A program made the translations under genes and the position numbers. The notes beneath the pieces were generated by a model. The model saw nothing but the letters and a program-made list of their open reading frames with translations, did not search any database and was not told the DNA's origin. From Flaviramulus_B aquimarinus (GTDB lineage: Bacteria; Bacteroidota; Bacteroidia; Flavobacteriales; Flavobacteriaceae), in assembly GCF_039543205.1 (NCBI RefSeq), contig NZ_BAABJH010000001.1, positions 1,364,001-1,428,000 on the forward strand: a DNA stretch of 64,000 nucleotides. Direction: 5' to 3'. Position 1 is the first letter of the stretch, and each line of letters opens with the position of its first letter. Below, piece after piece: positions 1-8,897 of the stretch.

Positions 1-240
1 AGAAACTTTTCTGGCTGCAGCACCATTTAAGGTAATTTCGCCACTATTGCGTGGCCCTGGAATACAGTACGTTTCTAAGCGTTCGCCATTGTCATTATTA
101 ACAATTTGAACTTTTTCACCTTGTATAATATTGGCGGCCTCCATTAAGTTCTCATCAATTGTTATACTACCTATATAGTTAAGTTCTGCACCCGTGCATT
201 TAACTCTATGAATTTTAGATTTTACTACTTGAATTTGCAT
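1..240 (-). CDS. panD: Aspartate 1-decarboxylase (partial, C-terminus outside window)
   Basis: Makes beta-alanine from L-aspartate for pantothenate synthesis, in the cytoplasm. Eighty codons are visible, starting at the ATG complementary to 238-240; the rest lies beyond base 1. The self-processing site is present: Gly24-Ser25 in the context LNYIGSITID, which matches the position where PanD proenzymes cleave themselves to form the pyruvoyl cofactor. The motif YCIPGPRNSGEI further on is also typical of the family. It follows panC on the same strand (panC stop at 254, 13 bp before this start), so the two are probably cotranscribed and supply both halves of the pantothenate condensation. Confidence 0.95.
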   Translation of the reverse strand, partial: MQIQVVKSKIHRVKCTGAELNYIGSITIDENLMEAANIIQGEKVQIVNNDNGERLETYCIPGPRNSGEITLNGAAARKVS

Positions 241-253
241 GTGGCAAAGATAA

Positions 254-1105
254 TTAATTTAGTGCGATATTATCAATGAGTCTAATATCATCTGCATATA
301 CGGCAATAAATGCTCTATATGATTTTTTGTTTGATTTTCGTTTAACTGGCTTTAGGGTTTCAGTATCTGCAATAATAATATATTCTAATTCTAACAAATC
401 ATGATTAGCAAACTGTTTCACAACCCATTCCACAACTTTATTAGCACTTTTTGTGCCAAAATGTTGTTTGGCAGTTTTTAAAGTTTTATAAATAAAAGGT
501 GCTGCTTTTTTATATGCTGGTTTCAATCTTGTATTACGAGAACTCATCGCTAAACCATTCGCTTCACGATGTATTTTGCAACCTACAATAGTTACAGGAA
601 TATGATGTTTTTTAACTAGTTTTTTAATTATGGCTAACTGCTGAAAATCTTTTTCTCCAAAATAAGCCCGATGTGGTTTTACAATCTCAAAAAAACGTTT
701 TACAATAGTACCTACTCCATCAAAATGACCGTTACGAAATCTACCTTCCATTTCAAACTCCAAGCCATCAAAGTCAAAATTTTTAGAAACCGTTTTTCCT
801 TCATACATATCATCAACCGTCGGTGCGTAAACTAAAATATTATTCTTGCTTACCGTTTTTAATAACTCAACATCTTTTTCTAAAGTCCTTGGGTATTTAT
901 CCAAGTCCTCATTATTATCAAACTGTGTTGGATTTACAAAAATACTAACAACTACTTTATCGTTGTCAGTCAATGCTTTTTTAACCAATTGCAAATGGCC
1001 TTCATGTAAAGCACCCATAGTAGGCACTAACCCTAATGTTAGGTTTTTTGCTTTTAAAGCATCTATAACAGCTGTAATTTGTTGTTTTTCTGAGTAAACT
1101 TCCAC
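254..1105 (-). CDS. panC: Pantothenate synthetase (pantoate-beta-alanine ligase)
   Basis: Joins pantoate to beta-alanine with ATP to give pantothenate. The protein is 283 residues, the usual length. The N-terminal nucleotide-binding signature PTMGALHEGHLQLV (about residues 28-41) carries the HxGH motif; FVNPTQF, YFGEKDFQQL and the KMSKS-like loop MSSRNTRL are all in place. The start is the ATG at 1105, and there is no convincing alternative. It lies directly upstream of panD and divergent from the glycogen-synthase-like gene, an arrangement common in Flavobacteriaceae. Confidence 0.96.
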   Translation of the reverse strand: MEVYSEKQQITAVIDALKAKNLTLGLVPTMGALHEGHLQLVKKALTDNDKVVVSIFVNPTQFDNNEDLDKYPRTLEKDVELLKTVSKNNILVYAPTVDDMYEGKTVSKNFDFDGLEFEMEGRFRNGHFDGVGTIVKRFFEIVKPHRAYFGEKDFQQLAIIKKLVKKHHIPVTIVGCKIHREANGLAMSSRNTRLKPAYKKAAPFIYKTLKTAKQHFGTKSANKVVEWVVKQFANHDLLELEYIIIADTETLKPVKRKSNKKSYRAFIAVYADDIRLIDNIALN

Positions 1106-1168
1106 TTTTTAATAAAAAATTAACGCGTGCAAACTTAAGATTTTACAACCAATTTGCATAAAATTTTG

Positions 1169-1176
1169 TACTTTTG
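1169..1176 (+). promoter_or_regulatory. Bacteroidota-type -7 element upstream of the glycogen-synthase-like gene
   Basis: TACTTTTG fits the Bacteroidota -7 consensus TAnnTTTG. It lies about 120 bp upstream of the ATG at 1295 in the divergent panC / GT-B-like intergenic region. A TTTG occurs at 1153-1156, but the spacing is shorter than the usual 17-20 bp, so the -33 part is weak. Confidence 0.4.
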
Positions 1177-1294
1177 CGTGTTTTTTATTTTGAATTTTAT
1201 TAAGCAGAAGCGTATTCAGCACAAGTTTTTCAAAATCTCTCTTTAAAAAGAAGTCAATAATTTCTAATGATGTTAAGTCAACAAAAATAAACAT

Positions 1295-2104
1295 ATGAAA
1301 GATAAGAGGATATTATATGTATCATCTGAAGTAGTACCTTATTTACCTGAAACTGAAATTTCGTCAGCATCTTTTGAAGCGCCACGATTGGTGAATCAAC
1401 AAGGTGGGCAAATAAGAATCTTCATGCCCCGATACGGCAATATTAATGAACGAAGACATCAATTGCATGAAGTTATAAGACTTTCCGGTATAAATTTAGT
1501 TATAAATGACTTAGATATGCCTCTTATTATAAAAGTAGCCTCTATACCAAAAGAGCGTATTCAAGTATACTTTATTGATAACGATGAATATTTTAAAAGA
1601 AAAGCTACATTAACCGATGAAGATGGTAAATTATTTTCTGATAATGACGAACGTGCTATTTTCTTTGCGAAAGGCGTAATTGAAACTGTAAAGAAATTAA
1701 ATTGGTCGCCAGATATTATTCATGTTCATGGTTGGTTGGCCTCATTACTACCTATATATCTTAAAGAATATTATAAAGATGAGCCTTTATTTAACGAAAG
1801 CAAAATTGTAACTTCTATTTACAATCAAAGTTTTAACAATACGTTAAATAAAGATATGGTTAATAAGATTAAATTTGACAATATTAACGAAGATGCTATT
1901 AAAACACTTGAAGAACCATCATATAACAACTTAATGAAAGTTGCTATTGATTATTCTGACGCGCTAATTGTTGGGTCTGAAAACATTCCTGATGACTTAG
2001 ACGCCTATTTAAAAGCTTCAGACAAACCTATTTTAGAATATAAAAGTAAAGATGAATTTGGTGAAGCTTACACAACATTTTTTAATAATACCGTTTTAGG
2101 CTAA
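1295..2104 (+). CDS. Glycogen/starch synthase-like N-terminal domain protein (truncated GT-B)
   Basis: The 269 residues resemble only the N-terminal Rossmann half of GT5 glycogen synthases: RILYVSSEVVPYL at the N-terminus, IRIFMPRYG, and DIIHVHGWLASLLPIYL near residue 150. A bacterial glycogen synthase is about 470 residues; the whole C-terminal sugar-nucleotide domain is absent, and the ADP-glucose-binding KxGGL loop after the first strand reads PETEISSA. It is therefore unlikely to polymerise glucose; a structural or regulatory role is inference. It is followed after 23 bp by the DUF4270 lipoprotein gene. This gene pair next to panC and glmS recurs in Flavobacteriaceae, which argues for a retained function rather than a recent truncation. 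Confidence 0.75.
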   Translation: MKDKRILYVSSEVVPYLPETEISSASFEAPRLVNQQGGQIRIFMPRYGNINERRHQLHEVIRLSGINLVINDLDMPLIIKVASIPKERIQVYFIDNDEYFKRKATLTDEDGKLFSDNDERAIFFAKGVIETVKKLNWSPDIIHVHGWLASLLPIYLKEYYKDEPLFNESKIVTSIYNQSFNNTLNKDMVNKIKFDNINEDAIKTLEEPSYNNLMKVAIDYSDALIVGSENIPDDLDAYLKASDKPILEYKSKDEFGEAYTTFFNNTVLG

Positions 2105-2127
2105 ACCATTATATTCATTCAATATAT

Positions 2128-3789
2128 ATGAAAAAGACGATTAAAGCCCTTAAACCTTCTTTTGTTTTCCTACTTATTATCGTATCTTTTATAGCATGCG
2201 ATAGAGACTTTAATGCCATTGACAGCGATGTTCTTGGAAAAGGAAATTCAAATTTCTCAACAGGTATAGACACTATTTCTATTTCTGCTTACAACAGAAA
2301 ATTAAGTTCATTACAAGTTAATAATTTGGCAGGCAACTTACTTGGTATTTATAATGACCCTGATTACGGACTAACTACAGCTAGTATTATTACACAAGTA
2401 ATACCAACGACTTTTAGCCCAGATTTTGGTGTAAATCCAGTAATTGATGAAGTGGTTTTGAGCATCCCATATTATAGTAGAGCAATAGATGTTGATGAAA
2501 ATGGAAACACAACTTATGCTTTAGACTCTATATATGGAAATCCTGATGCTGAAATTAAACTCACAGTTTATCAAAACAACTTTTTTTTAAGAGATTTTGA
2601 TCCAAACACAACAAATAATAGTGCACAAAACTACTATACGAATACTGATAGTAATGAAAACTCTGCAATTAGTGGCTCTAATACCATTAATTTTGATGAG
2701 CATATCGGTGAAAAGATTCTCGAACACGTATTTAAACCGAGTGCCGATGCTATTGTAACTACAACAGGCACAGGTGATGATGAAACTGAAGCAAGATCTG
2801 TACCTGCATTAAGGGTTGTTATAGAAAACAATGATTTTTGGAAAACTGCTATTCTAGATAAACAAGACGATCCAGAACTAAGTAATTCAAATAACTTTAA
2901 AAATTACTTTAGAGGTCTTTACTTTAAAGTTGAAGAAGCTGTTGCTAATGATGGCAATATGTTTTTAGTAAATTTAGCTACTTCAAACGCGAACATTATT
3001 ATTCATTATACATCCGGAGAAATAGATGATAGAACCGAATCGACATACACCTTAACTTTTTCAGGAAATAGGCTTAACACCTTTATTAATGATTATAATA
3101 AGGTTACATTTCCAACAACTCCTAATAAGGACTTAGGAGATGAAACACTTTATTTAAAAGGCGCTGACGGCTCTATGGCTGTGGTTGATTTGTTTGGAAA
3201 AGATGATGTTGGTTTAGAAGCTTTTTTAAGGGCATACAGGCAAACAGATGATAGCGGAGACTACATTACAGACAATACTTCAGGTAATTTTATATTAAAA
3301 AAACTTATTAATGAAGCCCATTTAGAGATTTATGAAGATGATGGGATGTTAACAAACCCTGTAGCCGAAAACGGGGATTCATATCATAAATACGATCGTA
3401 TTTACGCTTACGACATTGATAACAATGCATCTACTTTTGACTATCAAATAGACCAAACCGATAACACCCAAAATGCAGTTATCTCCAAGACAGTTAGTTT
3501 AAGTTTCAGAGACAGTATTTCTCCAACAGCCGGAAAATATAAAATACGCATAACAGAACACTTAAATAATATTTTATTAAGGGATTCTACCAATACAAAA
3601 ATTGGATTAGTATTGTCTACAAATGTCAATTTAACCAATAATGCAGAAATTTTAAATAGCCCAGACGAGGTTACTGGAATACCAGCTGCAGCCATAATAA
3701 CTCCACGAGGCACTATTTTACATGGTAGTAATTCAAGTAATGAAGATAAAAAATTAAGGTTAAAAGTATTTTTTACAGAACCTAATTAA
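2128..3789 (+). CDS. DUF4270 family lipoprotein
   Basis: A 553-residue exported lipoprotein. The N-terminus has a basic start, a hydrophobic core and the lipobox FIAC followed by acidic residues (C24 DRD), a pattern that fits lipoproteins of the Bacteroidota cell surface. The body is beta-rich without catalytic motifs; segments such as NPVIDEVVLSIPYYS match DUF4270. Function is unknown. It is probably cotranscribed with the preceding GT-B-like gene and ends in a strong hairpin before glmS. Confidence 0.8.
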   Translation: MKKTIKALKPSFVFLLIIVSFIACDRDFNAIDSDVLGKGNSNFSTGIDTISISAYNRKLSSLQVNNLAGNLLGIYNDPDYGLTTASIITQVIPTTFSPDFGVNPVIDEVVLSIPYYSRAIDVDENGNTTYALDSIYGNPDAEIKLTVYQNNFFLRDFDPNTTNNSAQNYYTNTDSNENSAISGSNTINFDEHIGEKILEHVFKPSADAIVTTTGTGDDETEARSVPALRVVIENNDFWKTAILDKQDDPELSNSNNFKNYFRGLYFKVEEAVANDGNMFLVNLATSNANIIIHYTSGEIDDRTESTYTLTFSGNRLNTFINDYNKVTFPTTPNKDLGDETLYLKGADGSMAVVDLFGKDDVGLEAFLRAYRQTDDSGDYITDNTSGNFILKKLINEAHLEIYEDDGMLTNPVAENGDSYHKYDRIYAYDIDNNASTFDYQIDQTDNTQNAVISKTVSLSFRDSISPTAGKYKIRITEHLNNILLRDSTNTKIGLVLSTNVNLTNNAEILNSPDEVTGIPAAAIITPRGTILHGSNSSNEDKKLRLKVFFTEPN

Positions 3790-3808
3790 AATCAGCTATT
3801 TAGTGTCA

Positions 3809-3862
3809 TTTATACGATGAAATTTAATTTTCATTAATAAAAATTAAATTTCATCGTATAAA
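3809..3862 (+). terminator. Long inverted repeat after the DUF4270 gene
   Basis: A perfect 22-bp inverted repeat (arms 3809-3830 and 3841-3862) with a 10-base loop, 20 bp after the lipoprotein stop. It is AT-rich, so an intrinsic terminator insulating glmS is the simplest reading. Confidence 0.6.
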
Positions 3863-3952
3863 ACAAGGAATTCACATAATAATTGCCATTCATTAGCTTT
3901 TATTTCACATATTTGCTATGAATTAAAACCCCAAAAATTAAATTAAAAGAAT

Positions 3953-5806
3953 ATGTGTGGAATTGTAGGATATATTGGCCCCAGAGATGCTTACCCAATT
4001 ATAATTGAAGGTCTTAAACGATTAGAATATAGAGGATACGATAGTGCAGGAATTGCACTTTTTGATGGCACAGACCTTAAAGTCTCTAAAACCAAAGGAA
4101 AAGTAGCCGATTTAGAAGATCGCTCCAATAAAGAAATCACAAAAACCGGAAATGTAGGTATTGGCCATACACGCTGGGCTACCCATGGTGTGCCAAATGA
4201 TGTAAATTCACACCCACATGTTTCAAACTCTGGAGAGTTAGTCATTATTCATAATGGTATTATAGAAAATTACGAGTCACTTAAACAAGAATTAATTACC
4301 AGAGGCTATACATTTAAATCTGATACTGATACTGAAGTTCTTATTAATTTAATTGAAGATGTAAAAAAACAAGAAAATGTAAAACTGGGTAAAGCCGTAC
4401 AAATTGCACTTAATCAAGTCATTGGTGCCTACGCCATTGCTGTTTTTGATAAAAGCAAGCCAGAAGAAGTTGTTGTTGCCCGTTTAGGAAGTCCATTAGC
4501 CATCGGTATTGGCGAAAATGAAGATGAGTTTTTTATTGCAAGTGATGCCTCGCCTTTTCTAGAATACACCAAAAATGCTGTGTATTTAGAAGATGAAGAA
4601 ATGGCCGTTATTAGGTTCCATAAAGGGATCAAAATCAGAAAAATACTAGATGATTCTTTAGTCGATACCTATGTACAAGAACTTCAAATTAATTTAGAGC
4701 AAATTGAAAAAGGTGGTTACGAACATTTCATGCTTAAAGAAATACACGAACAACCAAAAGCAATAAAAGACACTTATAGAGGAAGATTACTTCGAAAAGA
4801 AGCTATTATAAAAATGGCAGGTATTGAAGATAACATGAAAAAGTTTCTTAATGCCGATCGTATTATTATTGTTGCATGTGGTACTTCATGGCATGCAGGT
4901 TTAGTAGCCGAATATATATTTGAAGATTTAGCAAGAATTCCTGTAGAGGTTGAATACGCTTCAGAGTTTAGGTATCGCAATCCTATAATTACAGAAAACG
5001 ATGTGCTTATTGCCATTTCGCAATCTGGTGAAACTGCCGATACTTTAGCCGCTATTAAATTAGCAAAATCTAAAGGCGCCTTTGTATTTGGGGTTTGTAA
5101 CGTTGTAGGCTCATCTATTGCAAGAGAATCTGATGCGGGTGCATACACACATGCTGGACCAGAAATAGGAGTAGCATCAACAAAGGCATTTACAACTCAA
5201 ATTACGGTATTAACATTAATAGCCCTAAGATTGGCTAGAGCAAAAGGTACTATTAGCAGTTCTGATTTCCGTCAGCATTTATTAGAATTAGAAATGATTC
5301 CTAAGAAAGTTGAAAAATCATTAGAGTCCGATGAACTTATTAAAACCATTTCCAATGTATATAAAGATGTTAATAATTTCTTGTATTTAGGAAGAGGATA
5401 CAATTTCCCAGTAGCTTTAGAAGGTGCACTTAAATTAAAAGAGATTTCATATATACATGCTGAAGGTTATCCAGCAGCCGAAATGAAACATGGGCCAATT
5501 GCTTTAATAGATGAAAACATGCCAATTGTGGTTATAGCCACTAAAAAAGGGCATTATGAGAAAGTAGTCAGCAATATCCAAGAAATAAAATCTAGAAAAG
5601 GAAAAATTATAGGTATTGTTACAGAAGGGGATACGCAAGTTAAAGCTCTAGCAGATCATGTTATTGAAGTTCCAGAAACTTTAGAATCACTTTCGCCGTT
5701 ACTAACCACTATCCCGCTACAGTTATTATCCTATCATATAGCAGTAATGCTTGATAAAAATGTAGACCAGCCTCGTAATTTGGCAAAATCGGTTACGGTA
5801 GAATAA
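3953..5806 (+). CDS. glmS: Glutamine-fructose-6-phosphate aminotransferase (isomerizing)
   Basis: Forms glucosamine-6-phosphate from fructose-6-phosphate and glutamine, the first step to UDP-GlcNAc for peptidoglycan and LPS. It is 617 residues, standard size. Cys2 of MCGIVGYIG is the N-terminal nucleophile of the glutaminase domain; GIGHTRWATHG and HNGIIENY follow. The C-terminal half holds two SIS domains with the motifs CGTSWHAG, ISQSGETADT and GAYTHAGPEIGVASTKAFTTQ, and ends in KSVTVE as usual. There is no room or sequence for a glmS ribozyme in the short leader. A very strong hairpin follows. Confidence 0.98.
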   Translation: MCGIVGYIGPRDAYPIIIEGLKRLEYRGYDSAGIALFDGTDLKVSKTKGKVADLEDRSNKEITKTGNVGIGHTRWATHGVPNDVNSHPHVSNSGELVIIHNGIIENYESLKQELITRGYTFKSDTDTEVLINLIEDVKKQENVKLGKAVQIALNQVIGAYAIAVFDKSKPEEVVVARLGSPLAIGIGENEDEFFIASDASPFLEYTKNAVYLEDEEMAVIRFHKGIKIRKILDDSLVDTYVQELQINLEQIEKGGYEHFMLKEIHEQPKAIKDTYRGRLLRKEAIIKMAGIEDNMKKFLNADRIIIVACGTSWHAGLVAEYIFEDLARIPVEVEYASEFRYRNPIITENDVLIAISQSGETADTLAAIKLAKSKGAFVFGVCNVVGSSIARESDAGAYTHAGPEIGVASTKAFTTQITVLTLIALRLARAKGTISSSDFRQHLLELEMIPKKVEKSLESDELIKTISNVYKDVNNFLYLGRGYNFPVALEGALKLKEISYIHAEGYPAAEMKHGPIALIDENMPIVVIATKKGHYEKVVSNIQEIKSRKGKIIGIVTEGDTQVKALADHVIEVPETLESLSPLLTTIPLQLLSYHIAVMLDKNVDQPRNLAKSVTVE

Positions 5807-5830
5807 TATTTCTTCACAGTAATTTATATA

Positions 5831-5880
5831 AAAACGAGAATTGGCATGATTTATTATAAATCATGCCAATTCTCGTTTTT
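5831..5880 (+). terminator. glmS terminator
   Basis: A perfect 23-bp stem (5831-5853 with 5857-5879), a 3-base loop and a terminal T-run, 24 bp after the glmS stop. The stem is GC-richer than its surroundings and starts in A-residues on the other strand, so it could act in both directions. Confidence 0.9.
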
Positions 5881-6027
5881 AGTGCCCCTTTTTTGAACAT
5901 CTAATAATAAATTAGGGTGATTTTTGTTAAATTTTACTATGCATGCATAATTTTTTTTTATTTTTATCAGGAAATTCTGTATTATATACATATATTGCTA
6001 ATTTAATAATTTAACTCAATAAACTAA

Positions 6028-8886
6028 ATGAAAACAATTCTCCCCTATTTATTGTTGCTATTTTGTGGTATAACGTATTCCCAAACAACAATTTCCGGTT
6101 CAGTTGTAGATGATAATGGTCAGCCCATTCCAGGAGCTAACATTATCGTTTTAGGAACTTCAACTGGTACTGTCTCAGATTTTGATGGTAATTTTTCACT
6201 TACTTTTAATCAAGATCCACCATTTTCTGTTCAAGCAAGTAGCGTTGGTTTTGATACCGTTACAGAAGAGGTTACATCAAAAAACCAAAAAATCAATTTT
6301 ATTTTAAAAGAAGGCACATCACTAGATGAAGTTGTTATTTCAGCATCCAGAACACCAGAGCGTATTTTTGAATCGCCTGTAACGGTAGAACGTTTTGGGC
6401 TTAAAGAAATAAAAAACACAGCATCTGCCGATTTTTATGATGGCTTAGAAAATCTTAAAGGCGTAGATATAAATACCAATAGTTTAACATTTAAATCTAT
6501 TAATACTAGAGGTTTTGCAACTTTTCAAAATACACGTTTTATGCAATTGGTAGATGGTATGGATAATGCTGCTCCAGCTCTTAATTTCCCGCTAGGTAAT
6601 TTATTGGGTATGATTGAGACCGATGTGCTAAGCGTTGAATTATTACCCGGTGCTGCTTCTGCTTTATATGGAGCCAATGCATTTAATGGAATCTTATTCA
6701 TGCGTAGTAAAAACCCTTTTGATCATCCTGGGATTAGTGCTTACTATAAGCAGGGTGTAACTTCTCAAGAAGCTGCTGGTAATAATGATTATAAAGATTA
6801 TGGTATTCGTGCCGCCTATAAATTCAATGAAAAATTTGCAGCAAAAGTTAATTTCAGCTATTTACAAGGTACAGATTGGGTTGCCAATAATACCGCTGGT
6901 ATAGATGATAACGGATTTGTTGATACTAGTAGTACACGAGAAAACGATATAAATTATAACGGTATTAATACTTATGGTGAATTAGTTTCTACTAACTTAA
7001 GTCGAGTTAAAAGCAGTCCTACTTTTCTACAAGGTTTAGCAGATGCAGGGATAAATCCTGCAGTTGCTAATTTAATTCCTGATGTTGATGTAAGTAGAAC
7101 AGGTTATGATGAAGCTGACTTAACGGATTATGATGCTAAAAGTATTAAAGCAGATTGGGGTTTGTATTTCCGACCTTGGGAAAATGATTTCGAAATTCAA
7201 TATGTTGGTAAAATAGGTTCTGGATCTACCATTTACCAAGGATCTAATAGATATTCCATTAAAAATTTCTTTTTATCGCAGCATAAACTGGAAATAAAAA
7301 ATGACAACTTTTTCGTTAGAGGCTATGTAACTGCAGATAATGCTGGTGATTCTTATGATATGGTATTTACTGGGGTAAATATAAATAGACAATGGAAAGC
7401 AGACGATATTTGGTTTGGTGAATATGCTGGTGCTTTTATTCAGGGTACTTTAGCTGGATTAAATGGTGATCAAGCACATGCTGCAGCAAGAGGGGCGGCC
7501 GATACTGGACGTTTTGAGCCTGATACACCAGAGTTTCAAAACGCTTTTAATACAGTAATTAACGACCCCGATGTATTAACAGGGAGTAAATTTAGAGATG
7601 AATCTAAAATTTATCATTCAGATGCAAATTATAATTTTAGCCATTTAATTGATTTTGCAGAAATTCAAGTTGGTGGTTCTTACAGACAATACATATTAAA
7701 TTCATTTGGATCTATTTATACCGATAAATTCGGAGAAATTCCTTATTCGGAACTTGGTTTCTATACTCAACTTCAAAAGAAATTTTTAGAAGATGATCGT
7801 TTAAAACTAACAGCATCTATACGTTACGATAAATCAGAGTTATTCGATGCTTTCTTTTCCCCGAGAATTTCTCTTGGATATAATCTAGGCGAAAATAATA
7901 ATCATAACATCAGAGCGTCTTTTCAAACTGGCTTTAGAAATCCAGATACTCAAGCCTTATATATTGGATTTAATGTAGGTCCTATAATTTTATTAGGTAG
8001 TGCTGCTGATAATCCCGAAAGAGATTTAAGAGTAGCTTCAACTACTAGTATTACTAATCCCCTTTCGGCTACTGGTTCAGCAATTATAGGAGCATCGAGT
8101 TTAAATTATGACGGTACTGGTGCTTATAATAATTCATTTACGAGCACTTCGGTTGTAGATTTTTCGGCTTCTCAAAACCCAGCAGACTTACAAATAGCAA
8201 ATCCAAATTTAGTAAAACCTGAGCAGGTAAGTTCTTTTGAGTTAGGGTATAGAGGTAAACTAAACAAGGTAATTATAGATGTTAGTGGTTATTTTAATCA
8301 ATACAAAGATTTTCTTGCTACACAAGATGTTGTTAATCCTTTTTATGGCGATGTTGGATTAACCCAAACATTTCCAGCAAATGGTCTCCCTCTTGCAGTT
8401 ATAGCGCTTGCCAATGAAGATTTTCAAGCGTATCGTGCCTATACAAATACTGACGCCGATGTTAATTCTTATGGTGCTGCACTAGCTGTAACCACTAAAG
8501 TTTTTGGTAATTTTGATTTGGGTATGAATTACACCTATGCAAAACTAGATTTTGATAAAGCAGCAAATCCTAATACCCAAACTAATTTTAATACACCAGA
8601 ACATAAATTAAAAGCCTCTTTTGGAAACACTAATCTTTTTGAAAATTTTGGTTTTAATGTTGCTTGGAGATGGAGTGATGATTATGTTTGGGAAGCCACC
8701 TTTGCAACTGGTGCTGTTCCTGCCTACCATGTTGTAGATGCTCAAATTAATTATAAAGTTCCTAGTCTAAAATCTACATTTAAGTTAGGTGCGGCTAACC
8801 TTTTAGCTGACGAGTATTTTACTGCTGTTGGTACAGGTTTAATAGGCGCTCAGTACTACGCTTCATGGACAATAAATAACCTATAA
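6028..8886 (+). CDS. TonB-dependent receptor with CarboxypepD_reg-like N-terminus
   Basis: A 952-residue outer-membrane receptor. After the signal peptide (cleavage near YSQ, about residue 19) comes a CarboxypepD_reg-like domain (TISGSVVDDNGQPIPGANI). A TonB-box-like stretch around DEVVISASRTPER then leads into the plug domain with GLENLKGVDINT and INTRGFA. The rest is a 22-strand barrel type sequence. Substrate is not evident. The gene downstream after 11 bp is an SGNH-hydrolase lipoprotein, so the pair may take up and process an esterified ligand; this is inference from context. Confidence 0.9.
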   Translation: MKTILPYLLLLFCGITYSQTTISGSVVDDNGQPIPGANIIVLGTSTGTVSDFDGNFSLTFNQDPPFSVQASSVGFDTVTEEVTSKNQKINFILKEGTSLDEVVISASRTPERIFESPVTVERFGLKEIKNTASADFYDGLENLKGVDINTNSLTFKSINTRGFATFQNTRFMQLVDGMDNAAPALNFPLGNLLGMIETDVLSVELLPGAASALYGANAFNGILFMRSKNPFDHPGISAYYKQGVTSQEAAGNNDYKDYGIRAAYKFNEKFAAKVNFSYLQGTDWVANNTAGIDDNGFVDTSSTRENDINYNGINTYGELVSTNLSRVKSSPTFLQGLADAGINPAVANLIPDVDVSRTGYDEADLTDYDAKSIKADWGLYFRPWENDFEIQYVGKIGSGSTIYQGSNRYSIKNFFLSQHKLEIKNDNFFVRGYVTADNAGDSYDMVFTGVNINRQWKADDIWFGEYAGAFIQGTLAGLNGDQAHAAARGAADTGRFEPDTPEFQNAFNTVINDPDVLTGSKFRDESKIYHSDANYNFSHLIDFAEIQVGGSYRQYILNSFGSIYTDKFGEIPYSELGFYTQLQKKFLEDDRLKLTASIRYDKSELFDAFFSPRISLGYNLGENNNHNIRASFQTGFRNPDTQALYIGFNVGPIILLGSAADNPERDLRVASTTSITNPLSATGSAIIGASSLNYDGTGAYNNSFTSTSVVDFSASQNPADLQIANPNLVKPEQVSSFELGYRGKLNKVIIDVSGYFNQYKDFLATQDVVNPFYGDVGLTQTFPANGLPLAVIALANEDFQAYRAYTNTDADVNSYGAALAVTTKVFGNFDLGMNYTYAKLDFDKAANPNTQTNFNTPEHKLKASFGNTNLFENFGFNVAWRWSDDYVWEATFATGAVPAYHVVDAQINYKVPSLKSTFKLGAANLLADEYFTAVGTGLIGAQYYASWTINNL

Positions 8887-8897
8887 AAAAAATAATT

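Noticed and set aside
1109..1294. 61-residue minus-strand reading frame between panC and the GT-B-like gene
   Set aside because: Low-complexity AT-rich translation with no motif; the region is the divergent promoter and contains a -7 element.
3790..3952. glmS ribozyme
   Set aside because: The interval holds a terminator-like inverted repeat and AT-rich leader; the ribozyme core is not found and it is typical of Firmicutes, not Bacteroidota.
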